A stretch of DNA of 54,271 nt from Patescibacteria group bacterium (GTDB lineage: Bacteria; Patescibacteriota; Doudnabacteria; UBA920): positions 1 through 54,271 of the forward strand of contig WARV01000012.1 in NCBI GenBank assembly GCA_013387205.1, in the 5' to 3' direction. The notes beneath the pieces were generated by a model. The model was given only the letters and a program-made list of their open reading frames with translations, had not been told where the DNA came from and made no database searches. The translations under genes were made by a program, and so were the position numbers. Of this stretch, positions 39,260 through 48,604 are shown piece after piece. The first letter of the stretch is position 1. The number at the start of each line of letters is the position of its first letter.

Positions 39260-39769
39260 TTAAGTTTCTTGCACCTGCTTTCTCTTAAGCAGACTATAGG
39301 CAATGGCTGTAATTGACGCTGCTTCTACCAGGAATTCCGGCCATTTTGGCAACAGCCTGCCTGGACCCCTGCGGTACTCCCATACGCCCAGCAGCTTCCC
39401 CAGCTGCCACGGCAGCGGCCATAAATAAGTGGCTGTAAATTCCGAAGTTATGGTGTGCGTCAGCACATCTGCCACCGAATGGCTAACCATTCCCAAAGCC
39501 AAGGAACGGATACTTGGCTTACCCCAACCCGCAACAAGCAATATAAGGCAAATGGGTAATGAGTGGAAAGCGTCAGAGACAACAACGGTCGGTTTCCACC
39601 ACTTTATATCCCAAGGGTTCATTCCGCTTACCACCGTATAAACTATCTGTACTCCCATTGGAACATCCGGCAAAATTCCACCCACAGTTCCCATAACCAA
39701 GCAATGCCTGGAGTTTTTTACTGCAACACCCAAAGCTCCGCCCAAAAGCGCATGCGTGAAAACGTACAT
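39260..39769 (-). CDS. YdjM-like membrane-bound metal-dependent hydrolase family protein
   Basis: FTHALLGGALGVAV, GGILPDVP, DAFHSLPI, GMVSHSVADVLTH. Confidence 0.55.
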   Translation of the reverse strand: MYVFTHALLGGALGVAVKNSRHCLVMGTVGGILPDVPMGVQIVYTVVSGMNPWDIKWWKPTVVVSDAFHSLPICLILLVAGWGKPSIRSLALGMVSHSVADVLTHTITSEFTATYLWPLPWQLGKLLGVWEYRRGPGRLLPKWPEFLVEAASITAIAYSLLKRKQVQET

Positions 39770-40050
39770 TTTTCCCCCTATTTCCGATGGCCTGAATTCT
39801 TGTATGACGTTAGCAGGCGGCGAAATTTAGCCCCAAAACATACAAAACCCCGCCCTGAGCAAAGCCGAACGGGCGGGGTTAAATTTTCTGATTACTTAAA
39901 GTTTATTGTCCTGCTGGAATGGTGGTAGATGTTGCAGGTTTGGCAGGAGCTTTGCATGGAGCCCAGGCTGCTGTAACGACCTTGTTCCTATCTTAGCATG
40001 CATTAGTTGTCATTAGTAATATTAGTTACATTAGTTGATTGGTTAATATA

Positions 40051-41031
40051 TTAAAACAACTGTGCGACAATCATATCCAATAAAACCTTAGGCGGCGTGC
40101 TGGATGTTTTTAATTCTTCATCCAAATGTTCAAGTTTGCCCAAAAAATCCATGACTTTTTTTTGAGCGAACCTTCCCGCGACTTTTTTTATGATAAACAG
40201 CCGGCCGGGCTTCCAGGATGTTTTTTCCAAAATTTCCGCATCCGGCGTCCTGTCCTGCAAAAAGTCCTGGACCATTGCCACATTGCGGAATTGTTCCGCT
40301 AGCAGCGCATTAAGCATAATAATAGAGCCTTTCTCGTCAGTTCCGGATTCCGTGTCCAGAAAGCCGTGTAACAAGTTTAAAGATTCAAGCTTGTTTCCGT
40401 CAGCAATCGCGTTGACAATGGACAAGGCGTCAACTTCGAAATTTTCAAATGATAATTTTTCTACCGCATCTTCCCTTATTTCCTCCCCTCGGGAAAAATC
40501 TGCCAGTTTTTTTATTTCACTGTCTGCTTGCCATAAATTAAAGGCTTCTTTGACTTCGGCAACTTTGCCGCCGAACCTGGTTTCTTTAAATTCGTCACGG
40601 CCAAGTTTTTTTGCCAAAGCGTCAATGGCTTTAAGAGAAATTTTTGCCCCAAAAAATTTTGCCCGTTCCCCTATCCACTTGTCCAACTCCTTGCCATGGG
40701 GCAAAACGAATTCTTTTGCAGCAATATTCTTGTCAGCCAATAAATTTTTTAAATTCGCTTTTCTTTTATCAAGCTTTTCTTCAATAAAAATAATTTCGTT
40801 TTTACTCTTTGCTAATTTTACGGTAATATCCGGGCTGGCAAATTTTTCCACCAAGCCTTCCAGCACAAAAACTTTAGGCTTGGAAAAAAGGTTTTGCTGG
40901 GTCAACTCTTCCAAAGACGGCAAAGCCGCAGGATTTCGGAAAAATTCCAAATCAGCCTGCTGTTTCTTGGCCAGCTGGAAAACGTATTCTTTTTTAGTAA
41001 AATCATCCGGCCCAATTAACAAAGTAAGCAT
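40051..41031 (-). CDS. holA: DNA polymerase III subunit delta-like
   Basis: MLTLLIGPDDFTKKEYVFQL...KVFVLEGLVEKFAS...FEVDALSIVNAIADGNKLESLNLLHGFLD; length and order fit HolA. Confidence 0.75.
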   Translation of the reverse strand: MLTLLIGPDDFTKKEYVFQLAKKQQADLEFFRNPAALPSLEELTQQNLFSKPKVFVLEGLVEKFASPDITVKLAKSKNEIIFIEEKLDKRKANLKNLLADKNIAAKEFVLPHGKELDKWIGERAKFFGAKISLKAIDALAKKLGRDEFKETRFGGKVAEVKEAFNLWQADSEIKKLADFSRGEEIREDAVEKLSFENFEVDALSIVNAIADGNKLESLNLLHGFLDTESGTDEKGSIIMLNALLAEQFRNVAMVQDFLQDRTPDAEILEKTSWKPGRLFIIKKVAGRFAQKKVMDFLGKLEHLDEELKTSSTPPKVLLDMIVAQLF

Positions 41032-41045
41032 AATTCTTGATATGT

Positions 41046-41336
41046 TTCTAAGAACCTATTTGAAAAATAATTTTTAGGCAAAATGCGGGAATTTCGACTT
41101 GAGCTGTGCCCGGGCAGAGCCCGTGCCCATCAAGAACAGGCAGTCGGACAAAATAAATTTCGATGTTTAGCTGAAAGCTAAGCGGAGAATTTTTTTCTGG
41201 CAAGATGAGCTTTAATGGCAATCTGGCTTATAAGCGATGGCCTGCGAAGCAGGACAAGCTCGTTCTGCCAGTTGCCAGCTTAACCCAGAAATTCCAGAAT
41301 TGCAGCCAAGAAGGATTTTTCGAATAGGTTCTAAGT
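41046..41336. repeat. Copy 2 of the dispersed MITE-like element
   Basis: Terminal inverted repeats TTCTAAGAACCTATTTGAAAAAT ... ATTTTTCGAATAGGTTCTAAG; internal homology to 8934-9139. Confidence 0.75.
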
Positions 41337-41617
41337 ATAAAGCTACAAAGTTCTTTCAGCCACCATTATACTACAAAACCATCTTCTGCCTCAACTCTTA
41401 ATTAACCCTTGCGAGCGATAGCTTAAAGCGAGGCAACCCCAACTAGATTAATTTCCAACAAAATTCAAATTCTGAAAAATGCATAACTTAAAAAGGTTAA
41501 CTAAGTTGATAATCAATAGCTTTGCGTCAAATTTTCGGTGAATTTTTTTATTTTCTTCAAAAAAATTTTTAAAAATCATTTATTTATGATAGAATTTTAT
41601 AGTAGGCCTATTATCTT

Positions 41618-42280
41618 ATGAAAATTTTATTAGTTGAAGACGACGAATCAATAGCCAGCGTTATAAAAGCCGGTTTGCAGACCGAGCTTTTTGCTGTAGA
41701 TGTGGCTGACAACGGCGAAGAGGGTTCTTTGCTGGCACGGACTAACGATTACGATCTGGTTATTTTAGATGTCACTCTGCCGAGGAAGAGCGGGTCAGAT
41801 GTCTTGGCTGATATTCGAAATAAAGGAAAGACTGCACCCATTTTGGTACTGTCCGTAGAATCCGAAACAGATTTGAAAGTCAAGATGCTTGATGGTGGGG
41901 CAGATGACTATTTGAACAAACCTTTTTCGTTTAAGGAGCTCATGGCCAGAATTAGGGCCTTACTCCGCCGTCCCAAGAGGATCGAAGCCGAAGTACTTGC
42001 TGTTGATGACTTAAAACTTAATACGAAAACCCATGTAGTAACTAGGGATGGCAAAGATATCCGTTTGACCAGGAAAGAATTTATGCTGCTGGAATTGCTT
42101 ATGCACAATCACGGCGATGTAGTATCCCGGGGCATGATTGATGAGCATGTCTGGGATAACGAGGCTGACCCATTTTCCAAAACTATAGAATCCCATATTT
42201 TAAGCCTTCGCCGGAAGATAAACGAGAATGGGAAAAAGAAGCTGATAGAGACTTTATCGGGAAGGGGCTATAAAATATAG
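41618..42280 (+). CDS. OmpR/PhoB-family response regulator
   Basis: MKILLVEDDESIASVI...DLVILDVTLP...KPFSFKELMARIRALLRR; winged-helix RKEFMLLELLMHNHGDVVSRGMIDEHVWDN...VRDGK/IETLSGRGYKI. Confidence 0.93.
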   Translation: MKILLVEDDESIASVIKAGLQTELFAVDVADNGEEGSLLARTNDYDLVILDVTLPRKSGSDVLADIRNKGKTAPILVLSVESETDLKVKMLDGGADDYLNKPFSFKELMARIRALLRRPKRIEAEVLAVDDLKLNTKTHVVTRDGKDIRLTRKEFMLLELLMHNHGDVVSRGMIDEHVWDNEADPFSKTIESHILSLRRKINENGKKKLIETLSGRGYKI

Positions 42281-42345
42281 CCAGTCCGAACCAAATAGTA
42301 AGAGCCCTGACAAGCAGGGCTCTTACTATTTATATATAATAATTG

Positions 42346-43329
42346 TTATTTTAACCTAAACGAATCCAAGGCTTTTTGTAATTCCTCTTCGGGCACGCTA
42401 GCGCCAAGATCATAATAATAGCTAACTACGTACACCCTTCCAATATTCTCTAACACAAACGTCTTACCATGAGAGCCTATATTATTTAAGGAAAATTCTT
42501 TTGCTGGCTGGCCGTTAAGATGGCTGTCTTTAATAGGTATATCCTTTGAAATCCCCTGTAAATAGGAGTCTATACTTTTTTGTAAAACCGATATTTGAAT
42601 ATACTCAGTAGGTTGCCCCATAGGCGCCTTTATAGGATCAATCTGGTAATAACTCAAGGCGTAAGGAGCTCCTTTTGTCCCATCGGCACCGTTCCATGTA
42701 GATGGATAAGAAATTTGGTATCCGTAAATATTGGTATAAGTTGCCATGTCAGAACTTTTATTTACGGAAAGGTTCGAATCAACAAAGGTGAAGCTGTTAA
42801 GCATTTGCTGGGCATTAGTATTGTTTTTAATAACCGTTATATCAAGAACTTTCCCTCCGGGTTTTTGTATATAATAAAAATCAGAAACAACTCCTTGGTC
42901 AGACCCGTGATAAGAAAGCTTGTAACCGGTGATACCCCCGATTGTTACGGCGTCTATCGAGTAATCGCCTTGCCTAAATGTAGGGAATGGTGACCCAACT
43001 CCTTTCTCAACAGCATTTTTATCAAGTTGTATTATGCTATTGTCTTCACGAACGCCAAAGATGGATCCGTTGTCGCCTCCTGTTTTTATTACCATTACTT
43101 GTGTAGAAATTGGGGTTACGGGAACCATTACGCCAAATCCTTCAAACCCCCTTACATCATATCCGTCAGGATACTGAAAAGCATATTTTAACTTTGTGTT
43201 AGTATAGGTATGAACAAGTGTGTTTTGTGTGGTAGTTGGTACAGTAGGAGGCTGCTGGTTCTTGGCCGTGTTTTTGCTGCAGCCTACAGCCAGGAGCGTT
43301 ACCGATATGATGATGAAAAATTTTTTCAT
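42346..43329 (-). CDS. Lipoprotein with two PsbP-like segments
   Basis: Lipobox LLAVGCSK; YTNTKLKYAFQYPDGYDV and YTNIYGYQISYPSTW. Confidence 0.7.
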   Translation of the reverse strand: MKKFFIIISVTLLAVGCSKNTAKNQQPPTVPTTTQNTLVHTYTNTKLKYAFQYPDGYDVRGFEGFGVMVPVTPISTQVMVIKTGGDNGSIFGVREDNSIIQLDKNAVEKGVGSPFPTFRQGDYSIDAVTIGGITGYKLSYHGSDQGVVSDFYYIQKPGGKVLDITVIKNNTNAQQMLNSFTFVDSNLSVNKSSDMATYTNIYGYQISYPSTWNGADGTKGAPYALSYYQIDPIKAPMGQPTEYIQISVLQKSIDSYLQGISKDIPIKDSHLNGQPAKEFSLNNIGSHGKTFVLENIGRVYVVSYYYDLGASVPEEELQKALDSFRLK

Positions 43330-43514
43330 AAACTCGAAATCATATTTAAATTAATGTTTTACCTAAGCTGATTATACCCCTTTAGTCGGAAAACATCGAA
43401 AGACTAAAGGAGGCACGACTTTATTGCGTAATTGTTGATCCGTAACTGTTATGGTCCGAAACCTAGGCCATGCTACAAGCCAATTAAAAACATCAAATAC
43501 TCGTGTACAAATAT

Positions 43515-44240
43515 TTATAATTCTATTTGGATATTGCCAACGTCAGGTAAGTTGTAAACCTTACCATTGATTTTAATTTCGTTTACCTTTTCATAGTGAA
43601 TAAGAAAAGTTTTATATTTTTCAACGATCATTTGTATGTCGCTTTGCTGAATGCATGCCAAGGGATAGAATAGAAAACCTGTATTGGTAAAATCAGTCTT
43701 GGAACATACAGAATCCGCTTGGACGTCAAACGCCTTGATATTGACCGGCCCATCATGCTTGGTATTAAAACGAAGCACAATATTTTCTATCTTTCTAGAT
43801 ACTATACTTTTGCTCGGGATATCATATATTGCAATAGTATCATTATTATCACTGCGTAATCTTAATTGGGTATTGGAAATCCAATCCCTAAAGACGTAAT
43901 CAGGTTCGCCGAGCATAGTAATATGGCGAGCCTTTTTGCTTTGTGTTTCTATGATCCAAGTTCCAACGTTTTGCACATCAACTTGCTGATCTCGTCCTAT
44001 CAGCATAGTTACCCCGTAATAGCAATTATCAGGAGAATAACCATTAATATGCAAGTCGTATTTATTTGCTCCGTTTGGTAGGATGGAGATTATTTCAGAT
44101 GTGGCAAGTTGCGTACATTTTCTATTTTCTATACCTGTGTAGGATGGCGTTTCAGGATTATTAGACACTTGGGATTTTCCACAACCTGCAGCTAATAATA
44201 AAATAGACGGCACTAGGAAAAGTAATTTAATGTTTTTCAT
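43515..44240 (-). CDS. Lipoprotein
   Basis: Lipobox LLLAAGCGKS. Confidence 0.7.
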   Translation of the reverse strand: MKNIKLLFLVPSILLLAAGCGKSQVSNNPETPSYTGIENRKCTQLATSEIISILPNGANKYDLHINGYSPDNCYYGVTMLIGRDQQVDVQNVGTWIIETQSKKARHITMLGEPDYVFRDWISNTQLRLRSDNNDTIAIYDIPSKSIVSRKIENIVLRFNTKHDGPVNIKAFDVQADSVCSKTDFTNTGFLFYPLACIQQSDIQMIVEKYKTFLIHYEKVNEIKINGKVYNLPDVGNIQIEL

Positions 44241-44336
44241 AGTAATAAGATTAAGTTTAAGTTATAGTATAAGACGTTAAGGAAAGTAATTCAAACTAAG
44301 GGGAGGGTTGGTGAAAGTTTTCACCAGCCCGGTTAC

Positions 44337-45074
44337 TCACAAGACAGTGAAGGTGTAGGTGTTTGAAACTGCGCCGTTACCTATTACTTCTTGGATACTC
44401 CACGTTCCGGCCGTCCCAAAAGTAATGGTCAGATTGTACTGTGTTGGGGCTTGCCCCCAAATTTGACTACCAGTGAGAATGGCATAGCCGCCACCAGGGA
44501 AATTTACGCGCACTGCCGTCACCGTTCCTTGGGTGGGCCCATACACTGTAAGAGTGATAGGGCTCGAAGAGTGACTGGGAGTGGCAGGGTAAATATTGTT
44601 GATGTAAGGTGATCCAGGGTACAGGTTGGGGTATATGTAGCCTCGGTCAAAGAAGGTCGCCGAATGGTATACGCCAGTCTGTGTGTAGTTGGAGCCGCAA
44701 TTCTGTTCAGTGACGAGGACTGAGCCGTCGTTGTTCACCTGTGTTACATACGCTACGTGACCGTATGTGCCGTAACTACTCACCCCAATAGTGCCTACCG
44801 AGGGAATATTCGTTACAACTTGGAGTCCGCTAGCACGGGCACTGTTTGCCCAGTTGTTCGCGTTACCCCAGTTGGTGGCAGGATAGCCCCAAAGGTCGTG
44901 CATCATCTGCCACGCCTTCCAGGTACAATTGCCGCCAGGGTATGGCGGGTTGCAACAGGCGTAAATGTTGCCGGGTGATGATTCACCGCCGCAAGTATCG
45001 GCAGCCTTCACTTGATCTGCATAAAAGCAGAGCATAAATACGAACATCACCAAAGTCGTCAGTGACTTCTTCAC
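44337..45074 (-). CDS. Secreted CHAP-domain amidase/peptidase
   Basis: GGNCTWKAWQMM Cys and YGTYGHVAYVTQVN His; SD GGAGG 5 nt before GTG at 45074 (in-frame upstream GTG at 45143 also possible). Confidence 0.85.
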   Translation of the reverse strand: MKKSLTTLVMFVFMLCFYADQVKAADTCGGESSPGNIYACCNPPYPGGNCTWKAWQMMHDLWGYPATNWGNANNWANSARASGLQVVTNIPSVGTIGVSSYGTYGHVAYVTQVNNDGSVLVTEQNCGSNYTQTGVYHSATFFDRGYIYPNLYPGSPYINNIYPATPSHSSSPITLTVYGPTQGTVTAVRVNFPGGGYAILTGSQIWGQAPTQYNLTITFGTAGTWSIQEVIGNGAVSNTYTFTVL

Positions 45075-45140
45075 GTTTTCCTCCAATTGGAATTTTTGGC
45101 GAATCATTTTCAGGATCCGTCGTTTATGCGCAAGCGAGCG

Positions 45141-45205
45141 CACAAGGGAAGTATAACTTCGCGGTGGTAAAATAAAATCAAATAAAAAGTAAAATTTTGG
45201 TAAAA
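45141..45205 (-). promoter_or_regulatory. Module A promoter: four-heptamer array + TATACT -10
   Basis: + strand GGTAAAA-TAAA-ATCAAAT-AAAA-AGTAAAA-TTTT-GGTAAAA (45166-45205); -10 AGTATA (45150-45155), 10-nt gap. Confidence 0.85.
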
Positions 45206-45303
45206 TTGTGGATAAATAATATAATAAAAATGCAGAGAGACCTCTTTGTTGTAAGAGGTCTCTTTTTTGTTTGTGGAAATTATTTTTTTATCAAAAAAAT
45301 TTT

Positions 45304-45966
45304 TTAATTGGTACCGGACACGGCTTTAAAGCCGTTCAAAAATTTATTATAGTAATCCCGCGCCTCTTTCGTGCTGGTATCGTTTAAGTCAATACGCAGT
45401 AGATAACCCTGAGTCACAAAATAAATGTCTTCTGCGGCATACACTCCGGGAGTTGGTCGGCTTGTAATTTTAACGCATTGAATGTTATTGATTTCACAAT
45501 TTGGTTTACTCGGGAGAGGGTCAGTATTTTCAGACGGCGTATAGTGCTTTTTTACTTCGGTCAATAAATCGTAGTTGGCTGACAGCTTGTCGTTGGCAGT
45601 AAGATTGATACGGCCATCTAATTCTATTCTCGGCCACCCGATCCAGTCGTTAGTGGTTGTGGAGTTTCGGCCGGTATCAGACGATAATACTATCATTCTG
45701 GACGTTTCAAAGTCTTGCCTCATATAATTCATGTCCTCAAACGGCTTAAATTCGTAACCGCTTTGGTCGTCTCTGTACGTCACATTAGCTTTTAATGTGT
45801 CTTGAGCCGCCAACTGTTCAGGGGTAACTACGTTACCGGTTTGAGCAGAAGGCGGAGTTGAAGTTTTATTATGGTTACCGGCTTGTTTGTTGTATAGATA
45901 CACCTCTCCCAAGATGATAAGCGCTATAATTATACCTAAAAGAATTTTTTTTGATGATTTGTTCAT
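45304..45966 (-). CDS. Secreted/membrane-anchored hypothetical protein
   Basis: N-terminal TM then Ser/Thr linker and soluble domain. Confidence 0.65.
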   Translation of the reverse strand: MNKSSKKILLGIIIALIILGEVYLYNKQAGNHNKTSTPPSAQTGNVVTPEQLAAQDTLKANVTYRDDQSGYEFKPFEDMNYMRQDFETSRMIVLSSDTGRNSTTTNDWIGWPRIELDGRINLTANDKLSANYDLLTEVKKHYTPSENTDPLPSKPNCEINNIQCVKITSRPTPGVYAAEDIYFVTQGYLLRIDLNDTSTKEARDYYNKFLNGFKAVSGTN

Positions 45967-46364
45967 AAGAAGATTAAATTAGCTTTGTTAAATAAGATTC
46001 CGGAACTGGCAATAGTATATCATGCCAGTCCCGGGCCGGTCTATGAGCTCATCGCTCAGTTAACCGTGAAGTAAAACAGGCTGGAAAACACGCCATTCTT
46101 AAATTATGCCGCATCCCTGAACGAATAGGGTTTACCCAAAAAAAGCCGGCTTGGTTTATTCTACTTCGGAATTATCCGATCGAGAGATTTTGATGCAGAT
46201 TATGTTTTCCTGCGTGCGGTAGATAATCTTCTTCCTTGCTGGAAAAGTAGAACGAGAATACCATGCTAATCAGACCGAAGAATTGTTCTCTGGAGCTTCC
46301 CTACACCTAAGCTTGGTCCTTTTATTCTTTTGTAGAATTTCTTCCGCCATAAAAATAAATAGGT

Positions 46365-46432
46365 AAGCAAAAGTACAGGGCTACAACTTCAGCTGAGTTG
46401 AGGAGCGAAATTGTAGCCCTGTACTTTTGCTT
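46365..46432. other. 22-bp perfect inverted repeat with 24-nt loop
   Basis: aagcaaaagtacagggctacaa ... ttgtagccctgtacttttgctt. Confidence 0.85.
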
Positions 46433-46563
46433 CTCAAAAAAACGCCGCCTTGCTGTTAACTTTCGATTTACATATATTATTACATTGTGAATTTGTTACA
46501 GCAAGGGTTTTGTGTCCTTTTTCCTATATTGTATTGATTTAATGATAGACAATAATTTTTTTA

Positions 46564-47136
46564 CTATTTAAATTTTACTGAAGAAAGTATTGTGTTAAAA
46601 ACATTATCAATTTGTTGTTGCTCTACTGTTGTATTGCCTATATTTTTACTATTATTGGAAAAGTTAAATACTAAGTTATTGGCAAAGGTGATCCGAGAAT
46701 TCTGATAGACCGGTGGGGTAACCCCTTCAATCACGTACGTGACCTTTCCATCTATACGGACGGTTTCCTTTTTTATGAGATTGCGTACACTTTCGTTTGT
46801 TATATAGTTATTAACATTGCCACTATAGGTATCGTGACGGTATGTAAAAATAATTGGAGCAATTATTGATCCTTCAGCCATGTACTGTTTTTGTTTATTA
46901 CTAAAGGACAAGGTGGTTGTAGTGTCTTTTTGGCTGGCTTCAACTTTCCAGTCTTTAGGATACCTGAATTCCAGTGCTCCATTGCTAAATTTTTCCCAGT
47001 TCGTGGTGTCGAGCTTGGCCTGGAATGTCGTTTCGTTTGATGTTTGCGAGCTGTCTGGTTGGGCTGGCTGTTGGTTAAAGGTACATCCTGCAGCTATTAG
47101 GGATATAACACTAAGGCTGAATAGTATTTTTTTCAT
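46564..47136 (-). CDS. Lipoprotein with PsbP-like domain
   Basis: Lipobox SLIAAGCTF; WEKFSNGALEFRYPKDWKVEA. Confidence 0.7.
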   Translation of the reverse strand: MKKILFSLSVISLIAAGCTFNQQPAQPDSSQTSNETTFQAKLDTTNWEKFSNGALEFRYPKDWKVEASQKDTTTTLSFSNKQKQYMAEGSIIAPIIFTYRHDTYSGNVNNYITNESVRNLIKKETVRIDGKVTYVIEGVTPPVYQNSRITFANNLVFNFSNNSKNIGNTTVEQQQIDNVFNTILSSVKFK

Positions 47137-47240
47137 AGAATTAATTTGAACGTTTATTAGTATTTAGTATATAGTTTACCATGATGAGTTAAGTGTGGGA
47201 ACCCCTGCGTTTTTAGACGTAAGGGTTCCTAGTTGAACTG

Positions 47241-48305
47241 CTATTCCGTGACCGTGGACCCTACTGGATAGGAGTAGTAATCCGAGACACCGGCGATATT
47301 GCAAAACTGGTATGCCAGGTTGAGAAAGGCTTGGCCGGTGAAAGGCCGCCGCGTTCCATTGTCAGTGACAATAGACACCTCCGCCCCTCCCCATTGCTGG
47401 ATCAGCCTGCCGTCTGGTTGACTCCTGCCATTGCCAGTAAGGGCATCAATGACGTCGGCTCCGCGTGGGTATCTGTCCATCTCGGCTTGGGATATAATCA
47501 CGACATCTCTGAAGTCAAACCCTCGACCTGGTCCGTACAACTCCCAGAGCCTCTGCGGGCTGGAGATCATCCTCTTTTGGCCGTTCTGGAGGACGTAAAT
47601 AGCAGGGTTGCCATAGACCTGAACAATGGAACCATTGGGATGCAGGGGTAGGTTACCGTAGGGACGATACCTTTCCGCTGTCCCATTAGTACATTTTGGT
47701 GTGTTAGAAGTAATCCAACCCGTGGGATCTGTAAGACCGTTGGTACTCGGCCAAGAGTCATTTGGCATCGCCCCTAAGTTGTTGGAAGGAGGAGTGGTGT
47801 TTGGAACGATTCCGAAGTGGAGGTGATTTCCATTGCTCCAGTAACCGACTCTACCTATCTCAACTCCGCCCGTTACTCGGTCCCCAGCAACCAAGTTGGT
47901 GGTTATGTGCCCATAAAGTGCCAAGAACTCACTGCCGTTGCTTAGCGTATGCTTGATGAGAAGTCCCACATTACCTGTACCCCAATTGTTTGGACTTACG
48001 CTGTAGACCGTGCCGGGAGCTATCGCGTAAACGGGATTATTGAGACCATACATCATATCGTAGCCGATATGATAGTATTCGGGGAGATAGCATCCACCGT
48101 TAGCTGGATCCCGTCCGAGCCAAGTTCCGCAGGTGTAAGGGAAACTGCTCATCCCAGTGGGGTAAAAGAACCCTGTGCCGGTTTGGATAAAGGTCACTTC
48201 TTCTGCTCGAAGCAGATCAACACCGCTTCCAAACAGAAGAAAGAAAGCTGCCATAAACATGACGACGAAACCAACCTGGTGGTTAGTCCTAGAATAGAGT
48301 AACAC
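47241..48305 (-). CDS. Secreted M23-family peptidase with C-terminal surface repeats
   Basis: YHIGYDMMYG...VYAIAPGTVYSV...LYGHI...NHLHFGI; GTG start with GGAGG SD; C-terminal GNPAIYVLQNGQKR repeat. Confidence 0.85.
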   Translation of the reverse strand: MLLYSRTNHQVGFVVMFMAAFFLLFGSGVDLLRAEEVTFIQTGTGFFYPTGMSSFPYTCGTWLGRDPANGGCYLPEYYHIGYDMMYGLNNPVYAIAPGTVYSVSPNNWGTGNVGLLIKHTLSNGSEFLALYGHITTNLVAGDRVTGGVEIGRVGYWSNGNHLHFGIVPNTTPPSNNLGAMPNDSWPSTNGLTDPTGWITSNTPKCTNGTAERYRPYGNLPLHPNGSIVQVYGNPAIYVLQNGQKRMISSPQRLWELYGPGRGFDFRDVVIISQAEMDRYPRGADVIDALTGNGRSQPDGRLIQQWGGAEVSIVTDNGTRRPFTGQAFLNLAYQFCNIAGVSDYYSYPVGSTVTE

Positions 48306-48325
48306 TTTTTATCCTCCTGTGGATT

Positions 48326-48373
48326 TTAGCGAATCATTGTTAGGACTCGCTGTTTGTGCGCAAGTGAGCGCAC
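48326..48373 (-). CDS. Candidate leaderless 15-aa leader peptide upstream of M23 peptidase
   Basis: GTG 6 nt after TATACT; VRSLAHKQRVLTMIR*; near-identical peptide at module A. Confidence 0.5.
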   Translation of the reverse strand: MRSLAHKQRVLTMIR

Positions 48374-48435
48374 AAAAAAAGTATAACCTTGCAGTAGTAA
48401 GATAAAATCAAAGAAAAGATAAAATTTTGGTAAAA
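48373..48435 (-). promoter_or_regulatory. Module B promoter
   Basis: AGTAAGA-TAAA-ATCAAAG-AAAA-GATAAAA-TTTT-GGTAAAA (48396-48435); AGTATA 48380-48385, 10-nt gap. Confidence 0.85.
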
Positions 48436-48604
48436 TTGTGGATAAGGTACATAATAAAATGCACGGGGGTTCTTAGTTGGAAGAGGTATCTTGGTTGTCT
48501 AGCCATGTTAAAATTATGTCGCATCCCCATTGTTTACCACAAAAGAAGCCGGTTCTTCAAGACGCAAATCCTAAAAAGGACGCGCTTTCCGAACCGGCTA
48601 TGGA

